Shown here piece by piece: positions 16,240-25,486 of a stretch of 44,962 bases of DNA; within the stretch, counting starts at the first letter, position 1, and each line of letters begins with the position of its first letter. A program made the translations under genes and the position numbers. The stretch covers positions 1 through 44,962 of the forward strand of contig DAHVCP010000030.1 in assembly GCA_027314025.1 (NCBI GenBank), in the 5' to 3' direction. The stretch is from Acidobacteriota bacterium. Lineage in GTDB: Bacteria; Acidobacteriota; Terriglobia; Terriglobales; SCQP01. Under the pieces are notes generated by a model. That model made no database searches. It was given only the letters and a program-made list of their open reading frames with translations, and was not told the DNA's origin.

Positions 16240-16257
16240 CCTCCGTTCTTTTGGAGG
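16240..16257 (-). promoter_or_regulatory. Hairpin that can mask the ribosome site of the small exported protein
   Basis: On the minus strand CCTCC (16253-16257) follows directly after the TAG stop of the lipoprotein gene and can pair with GGAGG (16240-16244), the Shine-Dalgarno of the next gene; the loop is eight bases. A ribosome stopping at the TAG would cover CCTCC and free the GGAGG, which would couple translation of the two genes. The pairing is seen; the coupling is inferred. Confidence 0.4.
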
Positions 16258-17949
16258 CTAGCCGCGAGTGGCGGGATGTTTACTGCTGCGTATCTTCGCT
16301 GCCGGGCTTCGGCGGGTTCGCCGCGGGCGCGGCAGGCCGGGGCGCAGGCCATAGATATCGAGCGCGTCCTGCGTGCCGATATAGACGCGTCCGTGGGCTA
16401 CCAGCGGAACGGCGAACTTGACCCCAACCCCGGCGGCATCCCGTTGGCCCGCCGCATTGCTGGCGTAGAGCACCTGGCGGACATTGGCCGCGCGCAGCGC
16501 GTAGAGCACGGCCTCGCTGCCGGGCTTCCAGCCATTGGTGCGCAGCAGCCAAACAATCGCATGGCGCCCATGGTTGGAGGAGACAACGGGCGTGGCCCCC
16601 GGCCAAGGAAAGCGCACCGTGCCCTGAACGGGCGGCGCCAGCAAGCGCCCTCGCTTCAGCGTATAGACCTGGATCAACTGGTTGACGGTCGCGGAATAGA
16701 GATGGTGATGAAAGTACGCCGGCAGGCTGAATGCCGACCCGTTGACCATGCGCAGGGACTGGACGATTTGCCTGTCGCCGCCGGCGTAAAAGCCGCCGAG
16801 ATGGCGCCGGTTCAGCAGATAGATGTCCCGGCGTTTGCCTTGCGCCAGGAGCAGCTCTGGGACCGGCCCCGGCTGCGGCGGCAGCAGCACCACGCCCGCC
16901 GAACCGACATCCTTATCCAGGCGCGCCAATTCCGCCTGATCGAAGGGAGTGAAATAATCCCGCGCGCGCAGGCCGTGCGGCGTCAACGCGAGTTCCACGA
17001 CGGAATCGCCATAATCCCGTCCGCCGCGGTTGGCATCAAAGGTCCCGTTGCCGGTGGCGAAATAGACATGGCCACGGCGGTCCGCGGCCAGACCATTGCC
17101 GGATTGCCAGATGCCGCCGGCGTCGCCGTCGGGCGTCGCGCACCAAGCGCCTACCTGCCGGAGATTGTTGGCGCGATACGCCATTACCCAGCCGTGGTAG
17201 GGGCGCACGTCGCAACTCGACGCCCAGGCCATATAAATGACGCCGTGGGTCAACACCAGGCCGGCGCGGGCGTTGTTCCGCCGGGGATCGAAGCGGACCA
17301 CGCTGTCGCTTTTTCCGTTGATGGCGTGCGCCCGCCCGCCGCTGCCCGGCGCCGCGGCGGCGATAACGGCCGGGGGCCGCAGGTCCTGTCCCGTCGCCCA
17401 ACTCAGCGCGTGCAGCCGCTGCACGAACTTGCCGTGTTCTAGGGTTCGCGCCAGCACGTAGATCGCCCGCGTGCGCGGGTCCAGCACGGGCGTCGCGGTA
17501 ATGCCCACGACGGGAAGAATTTGCGCGCAGCCCAATGCGGCCGCAGGCACGGGCCGGATGCCCAAGGCCGGATGCGCCAACCGCCGTTGCCAGAGCGGCG
17601 CGGCGGGATGACCCGCGGCGTCAAAGGCGTAAACCGAATCGTTTTCCGTGGCCACGAAGACGACGTTATGGACGCCCTGGCCCGGGATTCGCACTCCTGG
17701 CATATAAAGCGGCTGGGCGTAGATGGGCCCGTCCACGTGCAGGCGCGCGAGCAACCCGAAGCGGCGGCGGTTGACGTCGCGCGGCGTGAGCGTGGTTTCG
17801 GCGAAATCTGAGCCGGTGCGGGCGTTGTTGTATTGATAGGTGGTTACGGCGCCGCCGCCGGGGCGAGGCAGGGTCTCGCGGCCCCGCTGGTTGCGGCGGC
17901 AGCCTGCTAGGAGAGCCGCGGCGGCCAGCGCCCACGCGAACCGGTTCAC
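16258..17949 (-). CDS. PQQ-like beta-propeller lipoprotein
   Basis: A 563-residue exported lipoprotein. Starting at the GTG at 17949 gives MNRFAWALAAAALLAGC, a classic lipoprotein signal with lipobox LAGC (Cys17). The rest is a repeated-blade beta-propeller like PQQ-dependent or pyrrolo-quinoline-repeat proteins: YQYNNARTGSDF, VVFVATENDSVYAFDAAG, LWQRRL, GHVYFATGNGTFD, GGIWQSGNGLAAD and GRVYIGTQDALDIYGL. Such proteins often bind sugars or scaffold outer-membrane complexes; enzyme activity is not shown. The longer in-frame start at 18201 would overlap the divergent TPR gene and loses the signal, so it was not used. It is followed closely by the small exported protein. Confidence 0.8.
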   Translation of the reverse strand: MNRFAWALAAAALLAGCRRNQRGRETLPRPGGGAVTTYQYNNARTGSDFAETTLTPRDVNRRRFGLLARLHVDGPIYAQPLYMPGVRIPGQGVHNVVFVATENDSVYAFDAAGHPAAPLWQRRLAHPALGIRPVPAAALGCAQILPVVGITATPVLDPRTRAIYVLARTLEHGKFVQRLHALSWATGQDLRPPAVIAAAAPGSGGRAHAINGKSDSVVRFDPRRNNARAGLVLTHGVIYMAWASSCDVRPYHGWVMAYRANNLRQVGAWCATPDGDAGGIWQSGNGLAADRRGHVYFATGNGTFDANRGGRDYGDSVVELALTPHGLRARDYFTPFDQAELARLDKDVGSAGVVLLPPQPGPVPELLLAQGKRRDIYLLNRRHLGGFYAGGDRQIVQSLRMVNGSAFSLPAYFHHHLYSATVNQLIQVYTLKRGRLLAPPVQGTVRFPWPGATPVVSSNHGRHAIVWLLRTNGWKPGSEAVLYALRAANVRQVLYASNAAGQRDAAGVGVKFAVPLVAHGRVYIGTQDALDIYGLRPGLPRPRRTRRSPAAKIRSSKHPATRG

Positions 17950-18089
17950 CTCTTGAGCGTAGCAAACTGCCGGGCACGGCGAGGCGGCGGATGCGGGCGG
18001 GCTTCGGGCGAGGGCCGGGACGGCGAGCGGCGCGCGCGGGGCGATTTCGGCCGCCGCAGAACCGGCTTGGCCTTGGGCGGCGGAGCGAT

Positions 18090-18095
18090 TATCCT
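18090..18095 (+). promoter_or_regulatory. -10-like box (TATCCT) before the TPR gene
   Basis: TATCCT ends five bases before the ATG at 18101 and no Shine-Dalgarno is present, which fits a leaderless mRNA. It matches four of six consensus bases and no clear -35 is visible. Confidence 0.3.
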
Positions 18096-18100
18096 GAGCC

Positions 18101-19051
18101 ATGCCGCGCCGCTGGGCGTTTTCCGCCGTTACCGTGTTGGCGGCCTTGGCCGCCGCGCCGCTTTGGTCCCAATCCACCTCGGCCCGGGCCGCCGCGGCCA
18201 TCCATGCGGCGGAAAGCGGGCGTTGCGCCGCCGCCTTGCCGGTCCTTGGCGGTTTTGGCTCCGCTCCACCGTCGCTGCGCCGGCGGATGGGCGTGGATTA
18301 CATCCGCTGCGCGATGCTGCTGCATCGCGATGGCCCCGCCGCTAGCGCGCTAGAACGCATGCAACGGTTGTACCCGAACGACGCCGAGGTACTGTACCTG
18401 GCGGTGCACATTTACTCCGGCATGGCCAGCTCTGCTTCGCAGGCGCTGCTGCGCGAGCATCCGCGGTCGTACCAAGTGCGGGAGCTGGATGCCGAAGCGC
18501 TGGAGACGCAGGGACAGTGGGCCCGCGCGGCCGCCGAGTATCGCGCGGTGCTGAAGGTGCACCCCGATTTGATCGGCGTGCACTTCCGGCTGGGCCGGGT
18601 ACTGCTCTCCGAACCCCACGCCGGCGCGGCGGTTCTGGCGGAAGCCAAGCGGCAGTTCCAGGATGAACTTCTCCTGGATCCTGACAATGCCGGGGCGGAG
18701 TTCGTGCTCGGCGACATGGATTTTGGCGCCCATCGGTGGGCCGCGGCCATCGCCCACTTCCGCCGGGCGGCAGCGATCAACCCCGAGTTCGGCGATGCGT
18801 ATCTCGGCTGGGGACGGGCCCTGGTTGTGCAACAAAAATACGCCGCGGCGCTGGCGCCGCTGCGCCACGCGGCCCGATTGGACGGGCAGAACCCCACGCC
18901 GCATTATTACTACGCCTTTGCCTTGCTGCACACCGGACATCGCAAGGAAGCCGCCCGCCAAATGGCCCTGCAGCGGCAGGCGCTGAAGAGAGCGGAGGCT
19001 GCCCGCGATCGCGTGCGGCGCGGGCTTCAGGGGCTGCCGCCCGCGCATTAA
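18101..19051 (+). CDS. Secreted TPR-repeat protein
   Basis: A 316-residue protein with a signal peptide (MPRRWAFSAVTVLAALAAAPLWSQ). The mature part is built from tetratricopeptide-like helix pairs: LDAEALETQGQWARAAAEYRAVLKVHPD, FVLGDMDFGAHRWAAAIAHFRRAAAINPE and GWGRALVVQQKYAAALAPLRHAARLDG are three good TPR units. A weaker one lies near 65-95 (LERMQRLYPNDAEVLYLAVHIY). TPR domains mediate protein contacts in the periplasm or at the outer membrane. It is divergent from the beta-propeller lipoprotein with a 151-base shared upstream region, so the two may be linked in function. It ends convergent to the TonB-dependent receptor gene. Confidence 0.82.
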   Translation: MPRRWAFSAVTVLAALAAAPLWSQSTSARAAAAIHAAESGRCAAALPVLGGFGSAPPSLRRRMGVDYIRCAMLLHRDGPAASALERMQRLYPNDAEVLYLAVHIYSGMASSASQALLREHPRSYQVRELDAEALETQGQWARAAAEYRAVLKVHPDLIGVHFRLGRVLLSEPHAGAAVLAEAKRQFQDELLLDPDNAGAEFVLGDMDFGAHRWAAAIAHFRRAAAINPEFGDAYLGWGRALVVQQKYAAALAPLRHAARLDGQNPTPHYYYAFALLHTGHRKEAARQMALQRQALKRAEAARDRVRRGLQGLPPAH

Positions 19052-19158
19052 TCGCGCGCCGCCCAGCTCAGAATTAGGCGCGGCTGAGTCCGATGCCGCG
19101 CGGGCGGGGCCGCGGCGCCGGAGAGCAAGGTTGCAGCGGGGTTGCGACCGACGCGTCA

Positions 19159-19200
19159 GCGGGATGCCCCGCCATGGCCGCGGATGGGGTCCGCGCCCAT
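19159..19200 (+). repeat. Interspersed repeat R2, solo copy
   Basis: GCGGGATGCCCCGCC followed by a GC-rich segment and CCGCGCCCAT matches the R2 part at 42064-42112 on the same strand, and the reverse complement of 34673-34731 and 44407-44474. It lies between two convergent genes. Confidence 0.55.
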
Positions 19201-19285
19201 TTATCACGCGGGACCGGCAAACCACCGGCCCCGCAGCCACCTCCAGTGCGTGCGCCGCCGCGCACGCGGCGCTCGCCGCCAGCGC

Positions 19286-22200
19286 TTAGAAGTAGAACTT
19301 CAAGGCGAACTGGATGTTCCGCTCACCTTGGGAGCCGGTGACGCGGCCCAGGCCGGAGCCGGCGAAGATGTCCGGTGAATCCAGAATCGGCGTGTTCGTG
19401 AAGTTGATAAAATCGGCGCGAAACTCCACTCTTCGCGCCTCGGTGAAGGGAAATATTCGCTGCAGGCTAACGTCCAGCGTGTCCAGTCCCGGACCGCGCA
19501 CGACGCCGTTGCCGCAACTGCCAAACACGCCGAGTGCATTGCCGGTGTTGGGGTCAATGGGCTGCGTGGGCACGGCATAGGAGCTGGCGGAAAACCACTG
19601 AATGCCGCCCGCCGGCGAGGGCGCCTCGACATATTTGGCCGGTGCAACGCAGTTCATGCGGCAGCAGAAGGGGTTGTTGGTGGTTGAGGTGTCCGGTCCA
19701 TCAGGCGTCATGGCGAAACCGCCATGCCACTGCCACATGGCGCTGCTCTGCCAGTTGCCCAAGACGGCGTTGCCCACCGAGCCCAGGTTGAAGGCCTTGC
19801 CCTTGCCCACCGGCAGCGCATACACCGCGTAGCTGCTCAGCGTATGCGTCGAGTCGAAGAAGCAGGGCCCCCACTCCGCCTTGAGGTTGTAGAGATTGTC
19901 GGCATACGGCTCCGAAGGCGTCGTCTGCCCGCCCCAGGAGCCGTAGTAGCCGCTGTTGTCGGTCATGCACTTGGAGTAGGTATAGGCCACCTGAAATTGC
20001 AGGCCGTTGCTGAAGTTTTGCTTCAGCACGGATTGCAGCGCGTCGTACCGCTGGTTGCCGATCGCGGAGGAACCGGAGATCCCCCCGATCTCGTTCGCCA
20101 GGGTGGGATTCCCCGCTAGATACGGGCTGGGGCTGGTCAGGCCATTGGAGTGCAGCACGAGTTGATTGAGGTGCACCGGCACCATGAGGTGCGTGCCGTG
20201 CTGGCCGACGTAGCCTACCTGCCATGTTAAGTTGTTGTTGAACTGGTGCTGGATGGTGAAGTTCCATTCCTCCACCACGGCCGGCATCACATGGGGATCC
20301 CATAGCCGCAGCGTCGCCCCCGCGAAGGGGTTCGAGGGATTGGACAAAACCGTTAAGCCCTGATCGCTGGTCGAGCCGGGCAAGGCCGTCGGGCTGCTGC
20401 TGTTGTAGTTGGTCAAATACTCTGTCTCTAGCGGCGGATTGAGCGGCAGGCGGAGGTTGGTTCCGGTGCCTTCCATGTAGGTGGATAAGGTGTAGGCGCC
20501 GCGGATGACGGTGGCGTCATGGAACATCGCCGGAGCCCAGGCGAAGCCCAGCCGCGGCTGGAAGTCGGCGCCGCCGTTGTAGGAGTCGTAGAGGGCGCGG
20601 CCGTTGCTGTAGGCCTGATTGGCGGCCTGCGTGCCGGCGTATTCGATGGTGCCGGCGAAGGGCAGGAAGTTCACCTGGCGGTTATAGACCTCGACCCAGG
20701 GCGTGTGGTTCTCATAGCGCAGGCCGAGGTTCAAGGTCAAATGGTCGGTGGCGCGGAAGTCGTCTTGCAGATACGCGGCGAAAATATTCGCCCGCTGTCC
20801 CCAGACGCCGTTGCTGACGCCGCGGCCCAGCTGATTGGGCAGGCCAAGGAAGAAATCCGCCTCGCCGGCGCCGCCCACCGCCCCGGGGCATTGGCCGTTC
20901 ACCAGCGCCACGGTGCAGCTGCCCTGCACGTCGGTGTTGGAGGTGAACTGCCCGCTGTAGTTCATGAAGCCCCAGGCGCCGTTGTTGCCGGAGTAATAGC
21001 TGTCAATCCGGTCGCGGAAGCCCTGGAAGCCGAAGTGCAGCAGATGGCGGCCCCGGGTCCAGACCATCTGGTCTTCGTACTGGATGACCTCATCGTTGAA
21101 CAACTGGCTGACGTTGCTGCTGCCGATGGTGCCGACGTTGCCGTTCATTTGCAGCGCCAGCAGGCCCGGCCCGACGGAGTTGCCGCCGGCGATGCCAAGC
21201 TGCGAGGCGATGTCGCCCAGCCCCTGGCCATTGTTGAGCACACCGGTCGTCACCGGCGTGTAGTTGCTGGCCAGCCGCGCCTCATTGACGAAATCCGCGC
21301 CGATGGTGTGCGTCCAATCAGCCACCACGTTGTAGGTGCGGGCGAAGGTGTCGCTATCGAAGTAGAGCGGGAATGAGTTCAGCGTCGGAATGTCCTCGTG
21401 CAGCTCGGAATAGCGCACGAACAAGTGATCCGCCGGGCTGAAGGTGGCGTCCACGCGCACGTCGCCCTGGTTGACGTTGGTGTGGCTGCTGGTGGTGTTC
21501 AACTGGTTGTTAATCAGGTTGTTGTTGATGGGCGCCGGATACAGCGCGGTATCGGCGAACAGCGCCTTGGCCACCGGGTCAATCATGCCGATCGGGATCT
21601 GGTTATTGACGAACGGCTGACGCTGGCCGTTCACGACGTTGTTGGGGTTATAGAGCTGTTCCGGCGCGCCGCTGGGCGGGTTCAGCAGTTGGCTGAAATT
21701 GCCCTGCCGTTCCTGCATGGTCAGCACGGTGATGGCGTTGGTGGTGGACGGATTGTCGAAGCGCTCGCCTTCGTAATCGCCGAAGATGAACAGCTTGTTG
21801 TGCAGGATGGGCCCGCCGATGGTGCCGCCGAACTGGTTCCAGCGCATCTGCGGCCGGGGCGTGCCCTGCCAGTTGTTGGCCCAGTTGTTGGCGTTCAGCA
21901 CGTTGTTGCGGAAAAACTCATAGAGATCCCCGTGCCAGTGGTTGGTGCCGGATTTGATGGAGGCGTTGATGATGCCGCCCTGGAAATTGCCGTACTCGGC
22001 CGAGGCGTTGTTGGTGATCAGGTCGAACTCGGCGAGCGCGTCCGGCGCCGGGGTATACGCCACGGCGTTTTCGGAGACCTGGTTGTTGTCGGCGCCGTCG
22101 AGCAGGAAGTTGTCGCTCTGTTCGCGGTTGCCGTTGATGTACGGCCGGCCGCCGTTGAAGGTCGCCTGGCCGTTGGTCATGCTGGAGGGGTTGGGCTGGA

Positions 22201-22717
22201 TGCTGCCCGGCGCCAGCAGCGTGAGCTGCACGTAGTCCCGCGTGGCCAAGGGCAAGGTGGTCACCGTGCGGGAATTGATGATGGTGCTGACCTGGGTGCT
22301 TTGGGTCTGGAGCAGCGGCGGCGCGCCGGTCACCTCCACGGTTTGGGTCACGGAGCCCACCTTCAGACGGAAATTCACATTCGCGGTTTGATCCAGAACC
22401 AGCGTGATGGCGGCGCGGGTCACCGTCTCAAACCCCTTGGCCGTCACCCGGAATGTGTACTCGCCGACCGGCAGCCGCGGCAGGTTGTAGATGCCCGCCT
22501 GATTGCTGACCGCCACATAGGGGGTTCCCTGGGCGACATTGGTCACGGTGATTTGCGCGCCGGGCACGGGCGCGCCCGAGGGATCGGTGATGACGCCGGT
22601 GATGGCGGCCATGGTTTGCTGCGCCGCCAAGGGCAACGTCAGCGAGAAGCACCCCAGCATTGCCACGGCGATGACGCCGGGCCTCCACGCACGTACCACT
22701 CGCAGGAATCGGGCCAT
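19286..22717 (-). CDS. Oar-like TonB-dependent outer-membrane receptor
   Basis: A 1143-residue outer-membrane protein. Residues 1-33 are a signal peptide ending PLAAQQ. Residues about 35-120 are a carboxypeptidase-regulatory-like beta-sandwich (ITGVITDPSGAPVPGAQITVTN, YNLPRLPVGEYTFRVTAKGFE). The plug follows (about 125-270, VEVTGAPPLLQTQSTQVSTII), then a large beta-barrel rich in Asn and aromatic residues, ending FALKFYF with the C-terminal Phe expected for outer-membrane insertion. This architecture is typical of the many Oar-type receptors of Acidobacteriota, thought to import oligosaccharides or other polymers. ATG 22717 has GGAGG six bases upstream; the GTG at 22741 is less likely. No SusD partner is present. 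It is divergent from a membrane protein. Confidence 0.92.
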   Translation of the reverse strand: MARFLRVVRAWRPGVIAVAMLGCFSLTLPLAAQQTMAAITGVITDPSGAPVPGAQITVTNVAQGTPYVAVSNQAGIYNLPRLPVGEYTFRVTAKGFETVTRAAITLVLDQTANVNFRLKVGSVTQTVEVTGAPPLLQTQSTQVSTIINSRTVTTLPLATRDYVQLTLLAPGSIQPNPSSMTNGQATFNGGRPYINGNREQSDNFLLDGADNNQVSENAVAYTPAPDALAEFDLITNNASAEYGNFQGGIINASIKSGTNHWHGDLYEFFRNNVLNANNWANNWQGTPRPQMRWNQFGGTIGGPILHNKLFIFGDYEGERFDNPSTTNAITVLTMQERQGNFSQLLNPPSGAPEQLYNPNNVVNGQRQPFVNNQIPIGMIDPVAKALFADTALYPAPINNNLINNQLNTTSSHTNVNQGDVRVDATFSPADHLFVRYSELHEDIPTLNSFPLYFDSDTFARTYNVVADWTHTIGADFVNEARLASNYTPVTTGVLNNGQGLGDIASQLGIAGGNSVGPGLLALQMNGNVGTIGSSNVSQLFNDEVIQYEDQMVWTRGRHLLHFGFQGFRDRIDSYYSGNNGAWGFMNYSGQFTSNTDVQGSCTVALVNGQCPGAVGGAGEADFFLGLPNQLGRGVSNGVWGQRANIFAAYLQDDFRATDHLTLNLGLRYENHTPWVEVYNRQVNFLPFAGTIEYAGTQAANQAYSNGRALYDSYNGGADFQPRLGFAWAPAMFHDATVIRGAYTLSTYMEGTGTNLRLPLNPPLETEYLTNYNSSSPTALPGSTSDQGLTVLSNPSNPFAGATLRLWDPHVMPAVVEEWNFTIQHQFNNNLTWQVGYVGQHGTHLMVPVHLNQLVLHSNGLTSPSPYLAGNPTLANEIGGISGSSAIGNQRYDALQSVLKQNFSNGLQFQVAYTYSKCMTDNSGYYGSWGGQTTPSEPYADNLYNLKAEWGPCFFDSTHTLSSYAVYALPVGKGKAFNLGSVGNAVLGNWQSSAMWQWHGGFAMTPDGPDTSTTNNPFCCRMNCVAPAKYVEAPSPAGGIQWFSASSYAVPTQPIDPNTGNALGVFGSCGNGVVRGPGLDTLDVSLQRIFPFTEARRVEFRADFINFTNTPILDSPDIFAGSGLGRVTGSQGERNIQFALKFYF

Positions 22718-22879
22718 GAAACTCCTCCGTTTCGTCTCCACGTTGGTTTCCGGGCCGGGCGGATTTCCGCGCGGTCGCGGTTACTTGACTCCACTTCCGC
22801 CCCGCGGCACAAGTTCCGAACGGTTACAGCCGGCGTTACGAACGTGACGCAGCGGAGCCAAGGCATTTCTCGCAACTCT

Positions 22880-22910
22880 TTGTGTGATAAGGCACAACTT
22901 GTGTTAAGAT
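22880..22910 (+). promoter_or_regulatory. Candidate promoter and operator between receptor and membrane-protein genes
   Basis: TTGTG (22880-22884), CACAA (22893-22897) and TTGTG (22899-22903) form overlapping inverted repeats, one a near-continuous palindrome CACAA-C-TTGTG. They sit directly before a -10-like TAAGAT (22905-22910), 25 bases before the ATG at 22936. Farther left are two related palindromes, GTTCCGAAC and GTTACGAAC. The arrangement suggests a bound regulator, but no protein is known for it. Confidence 0.35.
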
Positions 22911-22935
22911 CCTGCTGTCCGCCACGGCAAGTGGA

Positions 22936-24183
22936 ATGACGCAGTCTGCCGAGTGCGCCCCGCCTAGTCCTGCGGAAATCCGTAAGGTCCTTGGGCAGAT
23001 ACTGGCCGGGAAGGAGTTTCGCGCCAGCCATCGTTGCCAGGCGCTGCTGCGCTATGTGGTGGAAGCCAGCCTCCAGGGCCAGGCGGAAACGCTGAAGGAA
23101 CGCACCATCGGCATTGAGGCCTTCGGCCGGCCGGCGGCGTATGAGCCGAGCGACGACGCCTCGGTGCGGGTGACCGCGAGCGAAGTCCGCCGCCGCTTGG
23201 CGGCGCATTACGGCGCCGTCGGCGACGCCTGCTCCATCCGCATTGTGTTGCCGGTGGGCAGCTATATGCCGCAGTTTGTGCGCTTACCTGTGCCGGCCGC
23301 GGCCGCGGTCTCCGCCCCAACCGCGGCTCCGGGGCAACCTCCGGAAGCGCCGCCGGCGCCTGACGCCGGTTCGGCTCCGGCTCCGGAGTCGGCGCCGGCG
23401 CGGCGGCGCGGCTGGATTTGGGCTTTGGCCGCGGCCGCGGCGGCCTTGGTGCTGCTGGCAGCGGTGCTTCTTCGGAACCGGCCGCCGGCTGCGACCACGC
23501 CCATCCGGGCCTTCTGGGCGCCGATTCTCTCCAGTCCCAATCCGGTCCTGGTGGGGGGCGCCTATGTTCCCGTCTACGGTCCCAAGGCGCTCACCCCGAA
23601 GCCGGTGCATCACCTGCGCGATTTAGTTCTCCTGCCGGATCAATTCGTCGGTGGCGGCGATCTGATCGCGGCGGCTCGGGTCGCCGGACTCCTGGCGCGA
23701 TTCCATCACCCCTTCCGGCTGGAAATGGGCACCCAAATCAACTTCGGCGACCTGCGCGCGGGGCCGGCGGTGCTGGTGGGCTACGCCTATACGCAGTGGC
23801 GGGAAATCGCCTCTGGCTTCCGGTATTTCATCGCGACTGCCCGCACGCCGTTCGGCATCACCGACCGCGGCCGCCCGACCGCCTGGTATCTGCCGCGATT
23901 AGGCGCGGACCGCCATACCAATCTGGACTACGCCATCGTTAGCCGCGTGTGGGATCCCGACACCCGCGCCATGCTGCTCGAGGTCGCGGGCATTACGCAA
24001 TACGGCACCGCGGGGGCGGCGGAGTTCGTGACCAGCGCGGGGCAGTTGGCCGCCGCGCTGCGCGATGCCCCAGCGGGGTGGCGCGGGGAGAATCTGCAAC
24101 TGGTCCTCCGCGTCCGGGTCATCGCCGGCGCACCGGCGCGGGTACGGGTCGTCGCCGCCTATTATTGGCCGCGCGGCCATTGA
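22936..24183 (+). CDS. One-span membrane protein with a cytoplasmic N-terminal domain, possible regulator
   Basis: A 415-residue protein. Residues 1-115 are a compact soluble domain (FRASHRCQALLRYVVEASLQGQ, LKERTIGIEAFGRPAAYEPSDD, VRVTASEVRRRLAAHYG, IVLPVGSYMPQF). This pattern recurs in many acidobacterial and alphaproteobacterial proteins annotated as hypothetical, cyclase-like or TPR proteins, and its function is not established. A Pro/Ala-rich linker (120-158) leads to a membrane helix at about 162-181, then about 230 extracytoplasmic residues (WAPILSSPNPVLVGGAYVPVYG, NLDYAIVSRVWDPDTRAMLLEVAGITQYGT). The layout resembles a transmembrane signal protein. Divergence from a TonB-dependent receptor hints that it governs or senses for it. 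I cannot name a molecular function. Confidence 0.75.
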   Translation: MTQSAECAPPSPAEIRKVLGQILAGKEFRASHRCQALLRYVVEASLQGQAETLKERTIGIEAFGRPAAYEPSDDASVRVTASEVRRRLAAHYGAVGDACSIRIVLPVGSYMPQFVRLPVPAAAAVSAPTAAPGQPPEAPPAPDAGSAPAPESAPARRRGWIWALAAAAAALVLLAAVLLRNRPPAATTPIRAFWAPILSSPNPVLVGGAYVPVYGPKALTPKPVHHLRDLVLLPDQFVGGGDLIAAARVAGLLARFHHPFRLEMGTQINFGDLRAGPAVLVGYAYTQWREIASGFRYFIATARTPFGITDRGRPTAWYLPRLGADRHTNLDYAIVSRVWDPDTRAMLLEVAGITQYGTAGAAEFVTSAGQLAAALRDAPAGWRGENLQLVLRVRVIAGAPARVRVVAAYYWPRGH

Positions 24184-24396
24184 AAGGACGCCTGCCGCGC
24201 GCCTGCGGCTGCGCCGGCGTTTTGCCGATTGCGGCGCCCGGCTGAAATCCGTTCAAAGAGGGATGACGCCTTCCGTGGCACGGCTCCTCGCCGTGATGCT
24301 TACCTTGCTCCCTTCCCGCCCGCTTACGGCGCTACGGATGGCAGCGGCGCGCGGGCCGGCGCGGACGCCCCGGCGGGTTCCGGTCCCGCCACCGCG

Positions 24397-24402
24397 TAGA
24401 AT
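24397..24402 (+). promoter_or_regulatory. -10 box (TAGAAT), likely leaderless start of the M24 peptidase gene
   Basis: TAGAAT matches five of six consensus bases and ends six bases before the ATG at 24409. There is no Shine-Dalgarno between them, so a leaderless transcript is likely for the pepP-accB-accC unit. Confidence 0.45.
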
Positions 24403-24408
24403 GACGGC

Positions 24409-25458
24409 ATGGATTACGCCAACCGCATGGCGCGTTTGCGCGCCCGCCTGAAGCGCGAACGCGTGGACGCCCTGGTGGTCAGCCATCTGCCCAACATCCG
24501 CTATCTTGCCGGCTTCAGCGGCTCCAACGGGCTGCTGGCCATCACCGCCGACGGGGCGGGTTTTTTCAGCGATTCCCGCTATACGTCCCAGGCCGCCGCC
24601 GAGGTGCAGGGCGCGCGGGTCCGCATTCCCGCCGACGGCGACTTGCTGACCGCCGTGGCGCGCCACATCCGCGGCGCTCGCCGCGTCGGCTTCGAGGCCG
24701 AGCACTTGACCTGGGGCCAAGCCACGCGGCTGCAAACCGCGCTAGGCAAGCGCGCCCGCCTAGCCGCTACGCGGGGTTGGGCCGAGGATCTGCGCCTGGT
24801 GAAGGACGCCGAGGAGATCGCCGCCATCCAAGCCGCCGTGGAGTTGGCCGCCAGCGTGCTGCCCGGCGTCTTTGCCCGCCTGCGTCCCGGGCTGCGCGAA
24901 ACCGAAGTCGCCGGTCGCATCGAATTTGCCCTGCGGCGAGCGGGCGGCGAAGGCACCTCCTTTGAGACGCTGGTCGCCAGCGGCGCGCGCGCGGCCATCG
25001 TGCATGGCAAGGCCAGCGAAAAGCGCTTGGCCGCCGGCGACACGGTCATCATGGATTATGGCGTCTGGCTGCACGGCTACGCCAGTGACCGCACGCGCTC
25101 GGTCCTGCTGGGCGGCGGCGGCCGGAAGGCGAAGCGGATCCTGCGCGCGGTGCGCGACGCCCATGACGCCGCCATCGCCGCGGTTCGTCCCGGGGCCAGC
25201 GCGCGGGCGGTGGATGCGGCCGCACGCGCCGTCTTGCGGCGCGCGGGATTGGCGCAATGGTTTGTCCACTCCACCGGCCACGGGTTAGGATTGGAGGTTC
25301 ATGAAGCCCCGCGCCTGGGGCAGCGGTCCCGCGACCGGCTGCAAGCCGGGCAGGTGATCACCGTCGAGCCGGGCGTGTATATTCCCGGTTGGGGCGGGGT
25401 GCGGTGGGAGGATGTGGTGGTGGTGCGGCCGGGCGGCGCCGAGGTCTTGGCCCCCTAG
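24409..25458 (+). CDS. Xaa-Pro aminopeptidase family (M24B) metallopeptidase
   Basis: A 349-residue cytoplasmic metallopeptidase of the PepP/PepQ group, cleaving peptides at a bond next to proline. Residues 1-125 are the creatinase-like N-terminal domain ([21 protein letters not shown]). The pita-bread catalytic domain follows, with the dimetal ligands visible: Asp in VIMDYG and Asp in GYASDRTRS, His in [14 protein letters not shown], and Glu in [17 protein letters not shown] (two Glu positions). HGKAS carries the substrate-binding His. It is the first gene of a unit with accB (28 bases downstream) and accC. An M24 peptidase next to efp-accB is common in bacteria; efp itself is missing here. 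Confidence 0.9.
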   Translation: MDYANRMARLRARLKRERVDALVVSHLPNIRYLAGFSGSNGLLAITADGAGFFSDSRYTSQAAAEVQGARVRIPADGDLLTAVARHIRGARRVGFEAEHLTWGQATRLQTALGKRARLAATRGWAEDLRLVKDAEEIAAIQAAVELAASVLPGVFARLRPGLRETEVAGRIEFALRRAGGEGTSFETLVASGARAAIVHGKASEKRLAAGDTVIMDYGVWLHGYASDRTRSVLLGGGGRKAKRILRAVRDAHDAAIAAVRPGASARAVDAAARAVLRRAGLAQWFVHSTGHGLGLEVHEAPRLGQRSRDRLQAGQVITVEPGVYIPGWGGVRWEDVVVVRPGGAEVLAP

Positions 25459-25486
25459 CCGTGTGGGTGGCGGAAACGAACAGCCT

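Noticed and set aside
16258-18201. A longer start for the beta-propeller gene at 18201
   Set aside because: It would overlap the divergent TPR gene and hide a clear lipoprotein signal starting at the GTG at 17949.
21398-22939. A 513-codon plus-strand ORF opposite the receptor N-terminus
   Set aside because: It is antisense to a clear TonB-dependent receptor and lacks any domain.
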